Source: Trematomus loennbergii
Taxonomy: Eukaryota; Chordata; Actinopteri; Perciformes; Nototheniidae
Length of the DNA stretch: 64,000 bases
Reading direction: 5' to 3'
NCBI GenBank assembly: GCA_012861695.1
Contig: JAAOOA010000066.1
Location: 2,988,919 to 3,052,918 of the forward strand
The notes beneath the pieces are model-generated. The model was not told where the DNA came from. It ran no database searches and saw nothing but the letters and a program-made list of their open reading frames with translations. The position numbers were made by a program, and so were the translations under genes. This document shows positions 51,475 through 62,952 of this stretch, one piece after another. How positions within the stretch are numbered: the first letter of the stretch is position 1; every line of letters begins with the position of its first letter.

Positions 51475-51960
51475 CTAGAACAACATAGAAAAGTGTGTTG
51501 TTACAGCAAAAGATGTAAGATCTGATTAAAGCATCAAGACTGGTTTATGATGTGTATTCCCCGAAGGACAAACACATATAGATTGGTGAAGGAATGAGTC
51601 CTAAAACCCGGTAATGATTCAGCATAGTTGGACTTTCGTTTTTTTTGTCTCGTTTTAATTCGATGTCTGAAACAAGGTTGATTGTTAACACCAGTTTCTA
51701 AACAGGGTGCGTGCTAACAAGTGGCTAAATGAGACTCAACGGTTGTCGGGCACATTTCACGGCATCATGCCAAACACAAAGAAAATCATCTCAGTGGTTT
51801 GGATTCCAAAGTTGTGCGACTATAAATTGGTGTTCCCGTTGGCTTTTTGTCGAGGAACCAGTGCAATGCTAACTTTTAGGTTGCCTACAATTGTAAGTCC
51901 TCCCTGCATCACTCCGTAGAGTACATCACACTGGCATTATTAGCAGCAATCCCACAGTAC

Positions 51961-52079
51961 CTGGCTGGACAGAGTGGCAGGCCCTCCGGACATGGGGTAA
52001 TGGCCTAGATGGTTGACTAGGTGTGTGATTACAGTGCTGGCTGCGATGGAGACCAGGCCATGCTGAATTCGGCTTCGCA
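51961..52079 (-). CDS. ralgapa1: ralgapa1 exon [20 protein letters not shown]
   Basis: TTCTGCAG acceptor; CAG|GTACTG donor. Two split bases plus 39 codons: [39 protein letters not shown]. The first codon is completed to Val by the last base of the exon at 54103. Confidence 0.96.
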
Positions 52080-52289
52080 CTGCAGAAAGAGGACACAGAG
52101 GACATGTTTTTTTAGAACAATACATTTAAATCAGCAAATATTAAAAGTGTACAGTCTTTGTTTACTGTCTCTTTTTTGACAAAAGAACCTAATTGGTGTG
52201 TGGAGCGTTGAAAACAGAAAATACATTATTTTGCGAAGCGCTGGAGTAATTGGAATATTATTGTATATGTATTTTTAACATGATATCTA

Positions 52290-52492
52290 AGGAGGAGGAT
52301 AAGGGCCACGTGCATTCATTTTTTTTTAATGAGATAAAGACAGAATTCTGAGATTAATATCAGAATTCCAAAAATATGATATTATTATATATCTTGGAAT
52401 TCTTACTTTTTACACGGAATTCTGACTTTAATCTCATCTTTTACAAAAATGTTTGGTCTGATCTAAAAAATGTGGCCCTTATCCTTTTCCGT
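52290..52492. mobile_element. GAGGATTAG-type MITE, copy 2
   Basis: AGGAGGAGGATAAGGGCCAC at the left and GTGGCCCTTATCCTTTTCCG at the right form inverted ends. The interior has AATTCTGAGATTAATATCAG-like repeats shared with 6790-7119. Confidence 0.75.
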
Positions 52493-53173
52493 ATATATAT
52501 ACATTTTTCGTGACATCAATAAACCCAGAAAAGAAATGGTGTTCTCACAAAACATTGATATATTCTTGTTGAGCAAAAAGAATGACAAAAAAAATGCTTA
52601 AAGATACGTGCAGACAAAACGCCCCACTGTGTAAAGACCTTTACTTTTTATACTTGCAAGTTAGGAGAAAACTTCAGGAATTACAGCGAGAAACTAGGAA
52701 GAGGTCTAAACAAACACATTCAGCTCGTACATAGTTTGCCTCATGCTGAGCAGAAGCCAATGCCATCACACACTGTGCTGCCAGCAGATCCTGGCTAATC
52801 AACATCATTACACACACACTGTGACACACACACTGTGACACACACACACACACACTATAGCTTGTTGTTGGCAGGGCTGTGTGTAGAGTACAGATATGTA
52901 TTGACCAGACATTCTCAACATCTCCCTGAACCTCAGGAGAGCTTTAGGAGGAGGAAGGGAAAGGACATTTCAGTAAAAAATGAAAATAATAAATAATATT
53001 AGTAGAGATTGAAGCTAAAAGAATAACAGAGGAAAGGAAGAGAAGATGGAAATAAAGAGGGAGAGAGGAGAAGTGAAGCGTGGTCTATCGTGGTGCTCCG
53101 GTCATTAGCCGAGACGCTGATCCTGGTGGATCGCAGCAGGGGACAATACACACTCTCACACGGATACAGACAG

Positions 53174-53458
<285 letters not shown>

Positions 53459-53644
53459 AGCGTGTGTGCCAATGCATCACTTTACATACAGAGAGGTATT
53501 ACAGACTCGTAGCGGGGTGACGTAATCAGGATACAAAACAAGTATTCCCTTATTGAGGTAATCCAATAGTAACATTACTTCTATACTGTTATACTCTGAT
53601 AAGGTTACTGATTATATTTAGGTAACTAGTATTTGTAATGAAAT

Positions 53645-53957
53645 ACATTAAAGGGTAGGGTTTTTCAGAAATGAGGTGATTTAAAAAAAATTACTTAATA
53701 TCTGAAAATTAACTTCACTTTTGAAAATTCAATGACTTTTGAAAAATCATTGTATTTTTCAAAGCACATTTTTATCCCATTTCTCATAATGATTCAATAA
53801 AAATAAAAATTCCCTCATTTCTGAAAATAACTACAATTACGAAGAAATCACCTCAGTTATCAAAAATTGCAAGATTATCCCAAATGACCTACTTTTGATT
53901 TGGTAAAGGGGAACAATTTCTGAAAAATCACCATATTTAAAAAGAAAATCCCAACCC
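53645..53957. repeat. AT-rich repeat with weak inverted ends
   Basis: AAGGGTAGGGTTTTTCAGAAAT near the left end roughly mirrors the right-hand part AAAATCCCAACCCTGC, with many TTTCTGAAAA / AAAATCA motifs between. Probably an old MITE; the boundaries are uncertain. Confidence 0.4.
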
Positions 53958-54102
53958 TGCTGGATATAGGTTTCTGCTGGTTGTATTTTTGTAATGTTTC
54001 TGACCGTGTGAAAAGCAAAATACATATCCTCATGCTCATTCACAAAAGATACCCCATGTAAATGTTGTGTTTTGTGTGTCCTCTGAGTGTGTGATATTCT
54101 AC

Positions 54103-54286
54103 CTTCGGTGACAGGCTGCAGTTTGCTGGAGCGCTCAGAGTCCGGGCTGTGCAGCGGTTCTGGTTCTCGGAGGCTCTCTAGCGGCAGGAACGGGTCGTAG
54201 TCCGGACTCAGCAGGTCGGACATCTGCAGCGGGTAATACTTAGGACTGTTGAACGACTGGGCTCCATACACACAGCCGTGTAACAC
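54103..54286 (-). CDS. ralgapa1: ralgapa1 exon [20 protein letters not shown]
   Basis: ATTCCAG acceptor; GAAG|GTAGAA donor. 61 codons plus one base: [61 protein letters not shown]. Ser-rich [19 protein letters not shown] is a strongly conserved family stretch with Ser-Pro sites that could be phosphorylated. Confidence 0.97.
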
Positions 54287-54540
54287 CTGGAATATTTCAA
54301 AAAGGAAAGGGACATCAGATTTAACTCCATTGAGCCTCATTAATAGCCCATGTTCAGCTTTACTTCCCTGATGCTTACACTTTATGTGATGAACACTTAT
54401 CTTCAATATAGGATTAGTTTTGGGGGAATGTATGCTTAACTGTGTGCTAAGTGTAAGTTATGACCAGGTTAACATTAATAACAGAATGTGAAGAGTGTTG
54501 CTGTTATAACAAATACTTGTATGTATTGTATGCAGAGATA

Positions 54541-54605
54541 TTGGGTGGCTGTGGCTCAGGAGGTAAATGGGTGTCTGGGGGTCAAACGTTGGTACTATAA
54601 CTTCC
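54541..54605 (+). mobile_element. tRNA-like SINE fragment
   Basis: GGTGGCTGTGGCTCAGGAGG carries the same A-box-like head as the copy at 20490-20568 (opposite strand), followed by a degraded GGGTCAAACG B-box region. Confidence 0.5.
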
Positions 54606-54830
54606 ATATCAGTATGTGACGTCATTCGGCCCAAAAATAATTTGCCCATTAAGAAACATTGGGAAAGAGACGTCAGTAAATTGCATAGTCAGGGCATTCT
54701 GGATCCATGCGCCACTGAGCAACTTTCCTCCCGCCTACGACACTGTATCCAGTTCCCTTTAAACATCCTTTCAGTCAACATGTCAAAATGTCAGCAAATT
54801 GCTCCCGTCTTGTTACTCTAGATGGGTTAG

Positions 54831-54898
54831 GCATTACCTCTACAAAGAGGTAATGCCTCTTTGTAGAGGCATTACCTCTACAAAGAGGTAATGCCTCT
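54831..54898. repeat. Foldback: 14-bp module in alternating orientation
   Basis: CCTCTACAAAGAGG and its inverse CCTCTTTGTAGAGG alternate three times, separated by TAATG- or CATTA-type spacers; GCATTACC flanks both ends. The period between same-orientation modules is 38 bp. Confidence 0.9.
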
Positions 54899-55193
54899 AA
54901 TAAATCCAACTGTACGAGTGTTTAGATTTTTTTTACAATTTAACGTTTTTGTGTGAGTGTTGGCAGAAATGTGTTTTGGAGATAGAGCCGACATCTCTAC
55001 GGCCGATATCTGCCGCCCTCAGCAAGTCACATCAAAACTCTAAAATTCTAAATTGATAACAAGCACTACATGTTAGAGGATTTAATTGTGATTATCGGTT
55101 CAATTGTCCCTTTAATATATGATTTTCCCTATAGTTTGAAGAGCATAATTGACCTTATGTTAAAGATGATGAGACACACACACACATTCGTAC

Positions 55194-55331
55194 CTTATAA
55201 ATACAGCTGAGCAGGGTCTTGGTGGGCTGCTCCTTCTCCGGGGGGCTTCTGGTCTGAACGGGCTGGAGGAGAGTCTTTGGAGGCAGAGCCATCACCCAGT
55301 CCAGCAGACACAGCAGGAGGGACACCACCAG
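55194..55331 (-). CDS. ralgapa1: ralgapa1 exon [20 protein letters not shown]
   Basis: GTCAG acceptor; AAG|GTACGA donor followed by a TG repeat. 46 codons in phase 0: [47 protein letters not shown] hydrophobic helix of the alpha-solenoid. Confidence 0.96.
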
Positions 55332-55435
55332 CTGACACACACAGGCACACAAGAAACATACACATGGGTAAAAGGTGAGTTTCTAAGCAGAAAGAGGAAT
55401 ACAGTGAAAGATGGGAAAGTGAATGTGTGTGTTAC

Positions 55436-55504
55436 CCTTTTATCCAGCTCATGAGGAGAAGTCTCGGTAGTAGGCAGCAAGTGTGTGATGGTGGCGATCA
55501 GAAT
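55436..55504 (-). CDS. ralgapa1: ralgapa1 exon ILIATITHLLPTTETSPHEL
   Basis: TTCTTAG acceptor; AGG|GTAACA donor with ACACACA next. 23 codons, phase 0: ILIATITHLLPTTETSPHEL, DKR. Confidence 0.95.
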
Positions 55505-55780
55505 CTAAGAACAAATCAAATCAGAGAAGAATTGTTTTTCTACATCAGAACTGTTACAATGATTACTTCTGGTTAGAATTTAATCATGTAAAAATAAATC
55601 CAAAAATAAGAAAATATTATATTACATCTGACTTCATTTCTCACTAGATAATCTACACACCTATAATCAGAAACTGTTGGAATACAACTATACGTGTTAA
55701 ACTGCATTAGATAAATACCTACTTGTTTATCTAAATATTTTTATATACATATATATATCTATAAACAAATAAAGTCTCAC

Positions 55781-55891
55781 CTCTACGATCTTCTTTGGAG
55801 TGTCGGGGGGGAATTCCTGAAGATAATCCACGTGGCTGATCAGGAGGTGTAGGATGTCCGACGCCACTAGGGCTACATTCTTATTGGGGTA
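55781..55891 (-). CDS. ralgapa1: ralgapa1 exon YPNKNVALVASDILHLLISH
   Basis: GGCAG acceptor; GAG|GTGAGA donor. 37 codons, phase 0: YPNKNVALVASDILHLLISH, VDYLQEFPPDTPKKIVE. Solenoid helices. Confidence 0.95.
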
Positions 55892-56436
55892 CTGCCAACA
55901 CAATCAAATAAGTGAGTTCATTCACAGGTTTTTGGAGCAAACGCATTATTTTATCCACTCATTTAATAATATATATGATTCGGGAAACAAGTACTCTAAT
56001 TTTTGGTACTTAAGTAAAAGTATGAAAGTATTGGCTTAAAAGTATACTTAAGAAAGATTTGAATGCAGGTCTCTACTTGTAATTGTTTTACAATTAAGGA
56101 ACGCCACTTTTTTAAAGTATAAAATCTGAGTTCTTCATACACATATTTTAGAACAAAACGTAAAAGAATCCTGAATCTTCTATTTACCACATTCCTTATT
56201 TAAGGCATCTAACCAAAAAAAACATTTAAAAAGAAATTGACTTTAAAATAATGGAAGCTTAAGAGCTTAAAATGCTAACTCATTCCCGGGTTTTAGGACT
56301 CATTCCTGCATCAATCTATAATGCACAACTGCTTCTTAACTGGGGCAACAAATACGTTTGTCATAATCCTATATTATCAAATCGAAATTATTGTGATCCT
56401 TTATTCTTGTAATGTATATCCATGGAACTGCCCCCC

Positions 56437-56842
56437 CCCCTACCTCAAGGAACTCCTCACCCCTCATACTTCCTTGCGGACCTCCCGCTCCAGCAAAACC
56501 AACCTCCTCAAACCCCCCAGGACCAAGCTCCGTACTATGGGAGACCGGGCTTTCTGCTCGGCTGCTCCCAGACTGTGGAAGGCTCTCCCCGACCACATGA
56601 GAGCACAGACCGTGGAGGCTTTTCAAAAAGGCCTCAAAGCCCATCTGTTCAATAAAGCCTTTTCCTAGACCTTTTATTTATTACTACCCTTTTATTATTT
56701 GATTGTTTGTTTTTACTGCTTTTTAATCATTCTACCGTGTTGTGTACTGTTTTTATTTAGTTCCATGCTAAATGCTTGTAGCACTTCGGGATCTGAACTC
56801 AGATATGAAGTGCGTTTATCAATTAAACCCATTATTATTATT
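56437..56842 (+). mobile_element. 3' end of a CR1/Rex1/L2-like LINE
   Basis: Encodes the typical ORF2 C-terminal tail: TKLRTMGDRAFCSAAPRLWK then ALPDHMRAQTVEAFQKGLKA and HLFNKAFS, stop at about 56668. An AT-rich 3' UTR ends in an ATT/TTA run. The tail G-D-R-A-F-x-x-A-A-P-R-L-W is characteristic of fish LINEs. Confidence 0.85.
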
Positions 56843-56849
56843 ATTAATG

Positions 56850-58262
56850 TTATATATTATAAGGGTGTTAATCTTTCTTTTATTTATACAATAGCATGCA
56901 GGTCAATTAGTGACAAGAGAAATAAATAACAGATGCTACAATGAGGATTACAACATGGAAACTAAAAATGCTTCTAGATACGAGGAGGAGCGGGTAGCGG
57001 GAACAAGACGGCAGGAAGTGGCTCCACATGGAAATATGACAATCCCTACAGCTTTGTTTATGTGTGTGTGATTGTGTGTGTGTGTTTGCATGTCACTGGG
57101 CCTGTGTGTGGGGCTACTGGCTGCTGGTATGAAGGCAAGAGATGCAAGTGGACAAGATGTGTGCACAGCTTGCAGCATTCCCTCTGGATTAGTGTCCTAT
57201 CTGAAGGAGGACCAAACATATTGACTGTCCAGGGTTTGCTCCCAGGAGTCAGTGAATGCTAGTGTGTGTGTGTGTGTGTGTTGATGTGATGTTGTAGCTG
57301 GCCATTGGCTGCCGATACACGGGCTAGGGATTCCAAGGTGGAAGAGGTATGTGTGTGTGTCCATCTAGAGCCACTTGGCGGCAGATGAGACAGTGAATGT
57401 TGGACAGTGTTTCTGATCCACAGGCCTGAAACAGACAATACCAACTGAGGCAATTTACAAGAAAATGTTTGTTTATCACTCTTTGGCTACACAACACTAG
57501 CAATGCAGCTCTCATTGTGTGGTATTAAACCATTGTTTAAAAAGAGGATTGTGAATTACATTCAAGAAGAAAAATATATCAGTATTCGTTGGTATTGGAA
57601 GTTTTTGTTATTATAACAGTTTATTAATATTACTAGCTATTGATGTCACACTCGGGGTTTGAATGAGGAAAGGTGTGCAGAGGAAAAATAAAAGTCGTAT
57701 TTGACTCTCCTTGATGATGTTCCAATTCATTCTTGAGTTGAGACAATGGTGAGACTAAAGATAATTGAGCATGGTGGATAATATTGTTATAATTATGCAT
57801 ACAAGAGCAACATTAAAATGTTTTGACATTACAAATATCTGGTCAAAAGCTAAAATATCGATTTAAATATGGAAATATATTTGTATAATGTTTAAAATTA
57901 TTTTTATAACATAAAATATGATGTTTATAAAGGACAATATCTTGTTTTGACCTGACAATGTATTGTTATCAAATGAAAATATCTTATCATAATATGAAAA
58001 TACATTTTTGATAATAAACATATGCTGTTTAAATATTCAAATATCTTGTTACAATATTCAAATATTGTGTTTTATATATGATGTATGATTAATATAAAAA
58101 AAACAAATCTTGTTATCATTAAAAGATTATGTCATAATCTTAAAAATATCTGGGTATAAAAAACAAATATCTTGTTTAATAATATAAAAACGTATTGGAT
58201 TCCAAATGAAATGCAACCCTTCAATGACCATTAAATAAGCTATATTTTGAATAGTCACTGAC
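56850..58262 (-). other. ralgapa1 intron segment
   Basis: No exon recognised. 57830-58200 is very AT-rich with repeated AATATCTTGTT-like motifs. Short GT arrays occur at 57061-57084, 57262-57281 and 57347-57360. Confidence 0.5.
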
Positions 58263-58369
58263 CTTCAGAGTGACGCAGATGACATTGAGAGCGTCTTTTA
58301 TCTGCGGGTGCTGAGTCCCGTGAGCCAGCTCCTCACACAGCCAGATCCCCAGACTGCACAGAGCCACAC
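58263..58369 (-). CDS. ralgapa1: ralgapa1 exon [14 protein letters not shown], two bases short for phase
   Basis: CCTTCAG acceptor; AAG|GTCAGT donor. The conserved frame reads GT then [35 protein letters not shown]. The exon before ends in two split bases, so one base plus TGT (Cys) would be expected ahead of GTG. The sequence has GTGTGG where GTGTGTGG would restore the join. A two-base slip in this GT run is the simplest explanation. Confidence 0.9.
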
Positions 58370-58685
58370 CTGAAGGAACACAAACACACTGTGTGAGCAT
58401 GTGATGCTGTTATACACACACAGTAATAGATAGTCCTGCAAAACTCCACATATATGTAAACATGCTTTACACACGTAGATATTAGGAATATCAAATGTGG
58501 ACGCGCCCTAAAGCAAGCCAAGCATAAGGTGGATAACAACAGAGTGAAAACTAGATTTCCCCTTCTGGAATTAATAATATACGTCTTCTTCTAAATGTTG
58601 GGGGACTAAAAAATAGAAACACATTTAAATAAAAGCTATCCAACTCTATACCACAAACTATGATATTAAAAATGAAATATGTTAC

Positions 58686-58744
58686 CTAGCAGGAGCAGAG
58701 GGTTCGTCCCTGGCAGAGGTCAGGATGGTTTTGATAATGTGCTC
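58686..58744 (-). CDS. ralgapa1: ralgapa1 exon EHIIKTILTSARDEPSAPA
   Basis: TTTTTAG acceptor; GCTAG|GTAACA donor. 19 codons plus two bases: EHIIKTILTSARDEPSAPA. It follows the preceding exon (FPDVK|EHII) in phase. Confidence 0.93.
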
Positions 58745-59460
58745 CTAAAAAGCAAAGCATACACAAAAAGACAGTGAATTCACACAATACAAGACATCAG
58801 ACATATCTACATGCATGTCGCAACTTCTTCTACAGGTCCACACACAAAGTTAGGTGTGTGTCACAAAGACTCAAACTTGCATTGGTTTTTCAGATAGTGA
58901 GAAAAGTGATGCATGGGATTACATCAACTTTCAAACACACTCGCTGGTCCCGTCCCTCTGGTCGCTGCTAATGTCCGCTCAGTGATTCAGAACAAGTATG
59001 TGCTTTGTAAGGAACCAGTGAGCGGGGCTGAGGTGCTGCCACGCATGGCATTATCGGTTTACACGGCGACAACAACAATAACAACATCACTGCAATAGCT
59101 CTGGACTGGTACAAGAATGAGTAATGAGACATTAACCTAATAGTTTGGTTCTATAACCCCCGCTGACAGCAGCCTGATGTGTTACAGGGTTTTGACTGAC
59201 CTGGATTACACACAGAGATGGGGGCAGTTTTAAAGTATCCTGACATGTTAGAAGGTGGTAAGGATATTGTAATGATACAACTTTTACGTCATTACTGTTA
59301 TCATCTTTCTACCTAGAGAATTGTTTTTGTTTGTTTATCAAAACATTTCGTAGGAACTTTTCCTATAAAGCATATCTTCTTTTATAACAAACTCAGAACC
59401 TGTTTGTTACATTGCTTTGTTGAGTACTCGATGCCGATTGGTCAATTTTGAACATTCTGT

Positions 59461-59808
59461 GGTCAGCAGGCTATTGCTAAGGATAGCAGACCGTTGCTAA
59501 GGATAGCAGGCCGTTGCTAAGGATAGCAGACCGTTGCTAAGGATAGCAGACCGTTGCTAAGGATAGCAGACCGTTGCTAAGGATAGCAGACCACTGTTAA
59601 GGACAGCAGACCGTTGCTAACGATAGCAGACCGTTGCTAGGGATAGCAGACCGCTGTTAAGGACAGCAGACCATTGCTAAGGACAGCAGACCGTTGCTAA
59701 GGATAGCAGACCGTTGCTAAGGATAGCAAACCGCTGTTAAGGACAGCAGACCGTTGCTAAGGACAGCAGACCATTGCTAAGGATAGCAGACCGTTGCTAA
59801 GGATAGCA
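59461..59808 (+). repeat. 20-bp minisatellite, 17 full units
   Basis: Unit GGATAGCAGACCGTTGCTAA repeated head to tail, with only substitutions (GGACAGC, CCGCTGTTAA, CCATTG) and no indel over 340 bp. A partial unit ends the array. The left flank and unit resemble 22745-22850. Confidence 0.97.
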
Positions 59809-59856
59809 TTTAAAGTCTGTTCAAAATGACAGACTTTAAATGTTGTCCCTTTTAAT

Positions 59857-60337
59857 TTAAAGGTCCCCTATTATACTGTTTTTCATCAATATATTATAGG
59901 TCTCAGATATATACAAAACATGTCTCTGAAGTGTTTGGCTCGAAATACCAAACAGATCATTGTAGCATCCCATAATCCCCTCTGTTTCAGCCCTGTTCCA
60001 AAAGTGCTGATTCTGGGTTTGTTACTTTAGATGAAAATAAGGAGCCACTCCCCACGCCCCTCAGAGATATTTGGTTAAAAAGAACACAATGGTGCTCTAG
60101 GAGGAGATTCTAGATTCAACCTTGGTTGGTTATTGGCTAATGGTTACACAAGCCAAAAAAACGTTATGACATCATAAAGTGGCCAAAATCTGATCAGCTC
60201 ATTTTCAGGTTTTTATATAAATGGATCAGGACAAAAAGAGAGCAAATATTTTTTCAGAATCTCTTTACACAGAGGGGACACATGTTTATGTATAAAATAC
60301 ATGAAAAAGTGGAGTTTGCATAATAGGTGACCTTTAA
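59857..60337. mobile_element. TTAA-bounded MITE, second family
   Basis: Begins TTAA-AGGTCCCCTATTAT and ends ATAATAGGTGACCT-TTAA, inverted ends with one mismatch and TTAA at both sides; 481 bp. The shared AGGT start suggests relation in mechanism, but the interior does not match the 382-bp family. Confidence 0.8.
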
Positions 60338-60450
60338 TGAAATTACACTCAAGTTAAATCTCCCAGTCACATAGCCAAGCAAAACATAAACATGGTCAAC
60401 AAGTCACATGTATGGCCGATGCATCGGTTCATCCCTAATTATTATTAGGG

Positions 60451-61113
60451 GCGTTCACACCAAGTTCTTTTCCCACAATAGTTCATGAGAACTCAGTTCA
60501 TGATAACTCTTTTAGTTCTGATGAACTAAAGCAGATCGCGTTCACACCGCAATGAGTTCCTGGGGGTGGATTAGGCAAATGAAGCCGCTGACTTCTTCTT
60601 CTTCTGCTTTGGGTTTACTGGCAGGCCGCAAACCACTTCACGGCGTATACTGCCACCCGGAGTCCCCGGAATTGGGAAGCTGTAGAAGTAGAACAGTAGA
60701 AGCTGCTGGGACTCCCAGCAGCTTCTACTGAAGCCTTCCGAGTAAATCGCCAGAATGCAGACACCTCCTCATCTCCACCGCTCCCATGTTTTCTTTTGTG
60801 TTGCCATAAGTTAGTCTCTCTGCGTTTGTGCGCTGAGCTAATGCTAATGCTAATAATGCTATGCGAGGATAATAAAATGGCAGCTTCACAAAACTCTTTT
60901 GGGAGTTTTACGGGGCGTGGTTTGCATTCCGCCCAGCCAATCAGACATAGGAACCTTTTTCTCCCACGAAAGTCCCTGCTCTCTAGCAGGGACTGAAAAG
61001 GGGGTACAAATGGTTCTGATGAACTAATTTAGTTCAGGGGGCTTTTTGGTGTGAACGCAAATATATCTGAGTTCTGATGAACTATTGTGGGGAAAGTACT
61101 CCGGTGTGAACGC
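60451..61113. mobile_element. MITE with long inverted ends, beside a splice donor
   Basis: GCGTTCACACC at 60451 and GGTGTGAACGC at 61103-61113 open inverted ends of about 46 bp with a few mismatches (both include CCCACAATAGTTCAT and AGAACTCAG). The right end lies 18 bp from the donor of the exon at 61133. Confidence 0.85.
60694..60730. repeat. Perfect hairpin, 18-bp arms, 1-nt centre
   Basis: CAGTAGAAGCTGCTGGGA, then C, then its exact reverse complement. Lies inside the MITE at 60451-61113. Confidence 0.95.
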
Positions 61114-61132
61114 GGCTATTGCTACTATCTAC

Positions 61133-61257
61133 CTTGACGTCAGGGAACTTGGTGAGCACCACATCAGCTGTGGTGGGGTGGAGGGCTGGAAGCTCCTCGT
61201 AGAAGTTTGGGAAACATACCAGAGAACCCAGCAGGATCTGGGCCTCCACCCTGGGGC
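61133..61257 (-). CDS. ralgapa1: ralgapa1 exon [20 protein letters not shown], one base short for phase
   Basis: ATCCCAG acceptor; AAG|GTAGAT donor. The conserved frame reads GC then [41 protein letters not shown]. The previous exon ends in phase 0, so 126 bp would be expected but 125 are present. One extra C in the run GCCCCAGG would give Ala-Pro-Arg and restore the frame. Confidence 0.92.
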
Positions 61258-61385
61258 CTGGGATAGAGGAGGAGGGGTGGAGAAAAGACACAAAGATAGA
61301 AGACAGTAGGACACAGGAAATCATGACACTATGTAATATATACTATATAATAATTGCTGCATATGAGTGTGATCCTGTTTCTTAC

Positions 61386-61514
61386 GTTGAGCGATGAGCA
61401 TGTGGTGACTCTTGACGCTGCGATGATGAAGTCCAGGATCAACATGGTGGCTCCAGGGAGACCGATACTGAAGAAGCGGGGACTGCAGTGTTTTATGATG
61501 GTGTTCACAATGTC
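61386..61514 (-). CDS. ralgapa1: ralgapa1 exon [20 protein letters not shown] (most 5' in window)
   Basis: TCCTGCAG acceptor; AAC|GTAAGA donor. 43 codons in phase 0: [43 protein letters not shown]. Roughly the middle of the full protein; earlier exons are right of the window. Confidence 0.95.
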
Positions 61515-61604
61515 CTGCAGAAACATTATGTTGTTTCAAAAATACAGCTATAGACAGAAAAATATTCTGGCAATAAGTATGTAGTACAGTAGAGAAGACT
61601 TTTC

Positions 61605-62952
61605 AACCTGTTAAGCCCTGAGCCTGTTTTTCAGGTCTCAGGCTCGAAAATGACATTCCCAGAACAAATGACCATATCTTCCCTTCTAAAAGGCTTAAAT
61701 TAATAATCTTTTTTCTCAAAGTAATGATAAACCTGTGAGTTGGATGTAGAAAAGTCAGAATCAATATAGATGTTTTTTATTTTCAAGAAAATTCAGATTG
61801 AACATCGTAAAAAACTGTAAATTATAGTGTCCGTCCAAAAAGTTTTTTTACTTATAGTGAAAACCACCCTTGGATGATGGGTTAGTAGACTAAAAGCTTT
61901 AGGAATCCAAAGTACAACATATAAGTACCCTGTATCAAGATTGATGCAAAACAAGTGACATGTGACCTTTTTAGAGAGATTTAGCAAAAATAAACCACTT
62001 CTGGGGTCATTTGGGTGGATTTTCCATATCTCTGGCTTCCCTTGCTCGATTTTGATGGTTGACACCTCTTTCTGACCATTAGAGCCAATATAATCGAAGG
62101 GGGAGTCCCCCACACACACTCATTGTGAAGAGAAAAGGTGGGGGCTTTGCGCATGTAACTTTCCATCAGAGTGAACCTATCTCTAGCTTTGACATCTAGA
62201 AACGGAAAAGCAGTTTTAATGCTCATGGATTATCAGAAATCATTTCAAAGGGACACAGACACATTGGATTAACCTATGGATTAACTTCAGCAGCGTTTTT
62301 ATCGTTTTAATGCCATTGAAGACCACTTTGGAGAGACTACAGAGCCAAGATAAAAATGTTAGCATTTTTAGCTACCTAGCGTCACCTGTTTTGATGTCCG
62401 TTTTTGCTTATAACGTCGCAAATACGTATAATTCAGTGATAATGTCGATGTCAATCGATTCTGTGTCACCTCACGATGTGAATCGATGTGTTGGATGTGG
62501 TGAAAAGATAAATAATAAGGTTTTGTGAGTGATTTTCGGTGCAGTAAGGTGTTAGCATTTTTCGCTCGTTGCTGATTCAGAGGCTCAGTGTTAGCATTGT
62601 GGGTTTTCTTTTGAAAAAAAAAAAAAAATGATCAGTTAGATGAGTTTCTTCACGTTACATGGATATAAAACATTCATAGTTTTATTAAATGAACATGCCC
62701 TCAGACACTGTTTCCTGCAAGATGTTGCGGCAGTGCCCCGGTACCGGGGTCTGTCGGGCTTAGAGGCTCAGTGTTAGCATTGTGGGTTTTCTTTTGAAAA
62801 AAAATAATAAATGATCAGTTAGATGAGTTTCTTCCCGTTACATGGATATAAAACATTCATAGTTTTATTAAATGAACATGCCCTCAGACACTGTTTCCTG
62901 CAAGATGTTGCGGCAGTGCCCCGGTACCGGGGTCTCTCGGGCTTAACAGGTT
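61605..62952. mobile_element. DNA transposon with AACCTGTTAAGCCC ends
   Basis: Exact 14-bp inverted ends AACCTGTTAAGCCC at 61605-61618 and GGGCTTAACAGGTT at 62939-62952. The 1,348 bp include a tandem duplication of 183 bp near the right end. No transposase frame is seen. Confidence 0.82.
62579..62945 (+). repeat. 183-bp tandem duplication, two copies
   Basis: AGAGGCTCAGTGTTAGCATT starts both copies (62579 and 62762). Copies differ mainly in the length of an A run and a few substitutions, so the duplication is recent. Confidence 0.95.

Noticed and set aside
59461..59808. CRISPR-like regular repeat array
   Set aside because: Units are contiguous without unique spacers and the genome is vertebrate.
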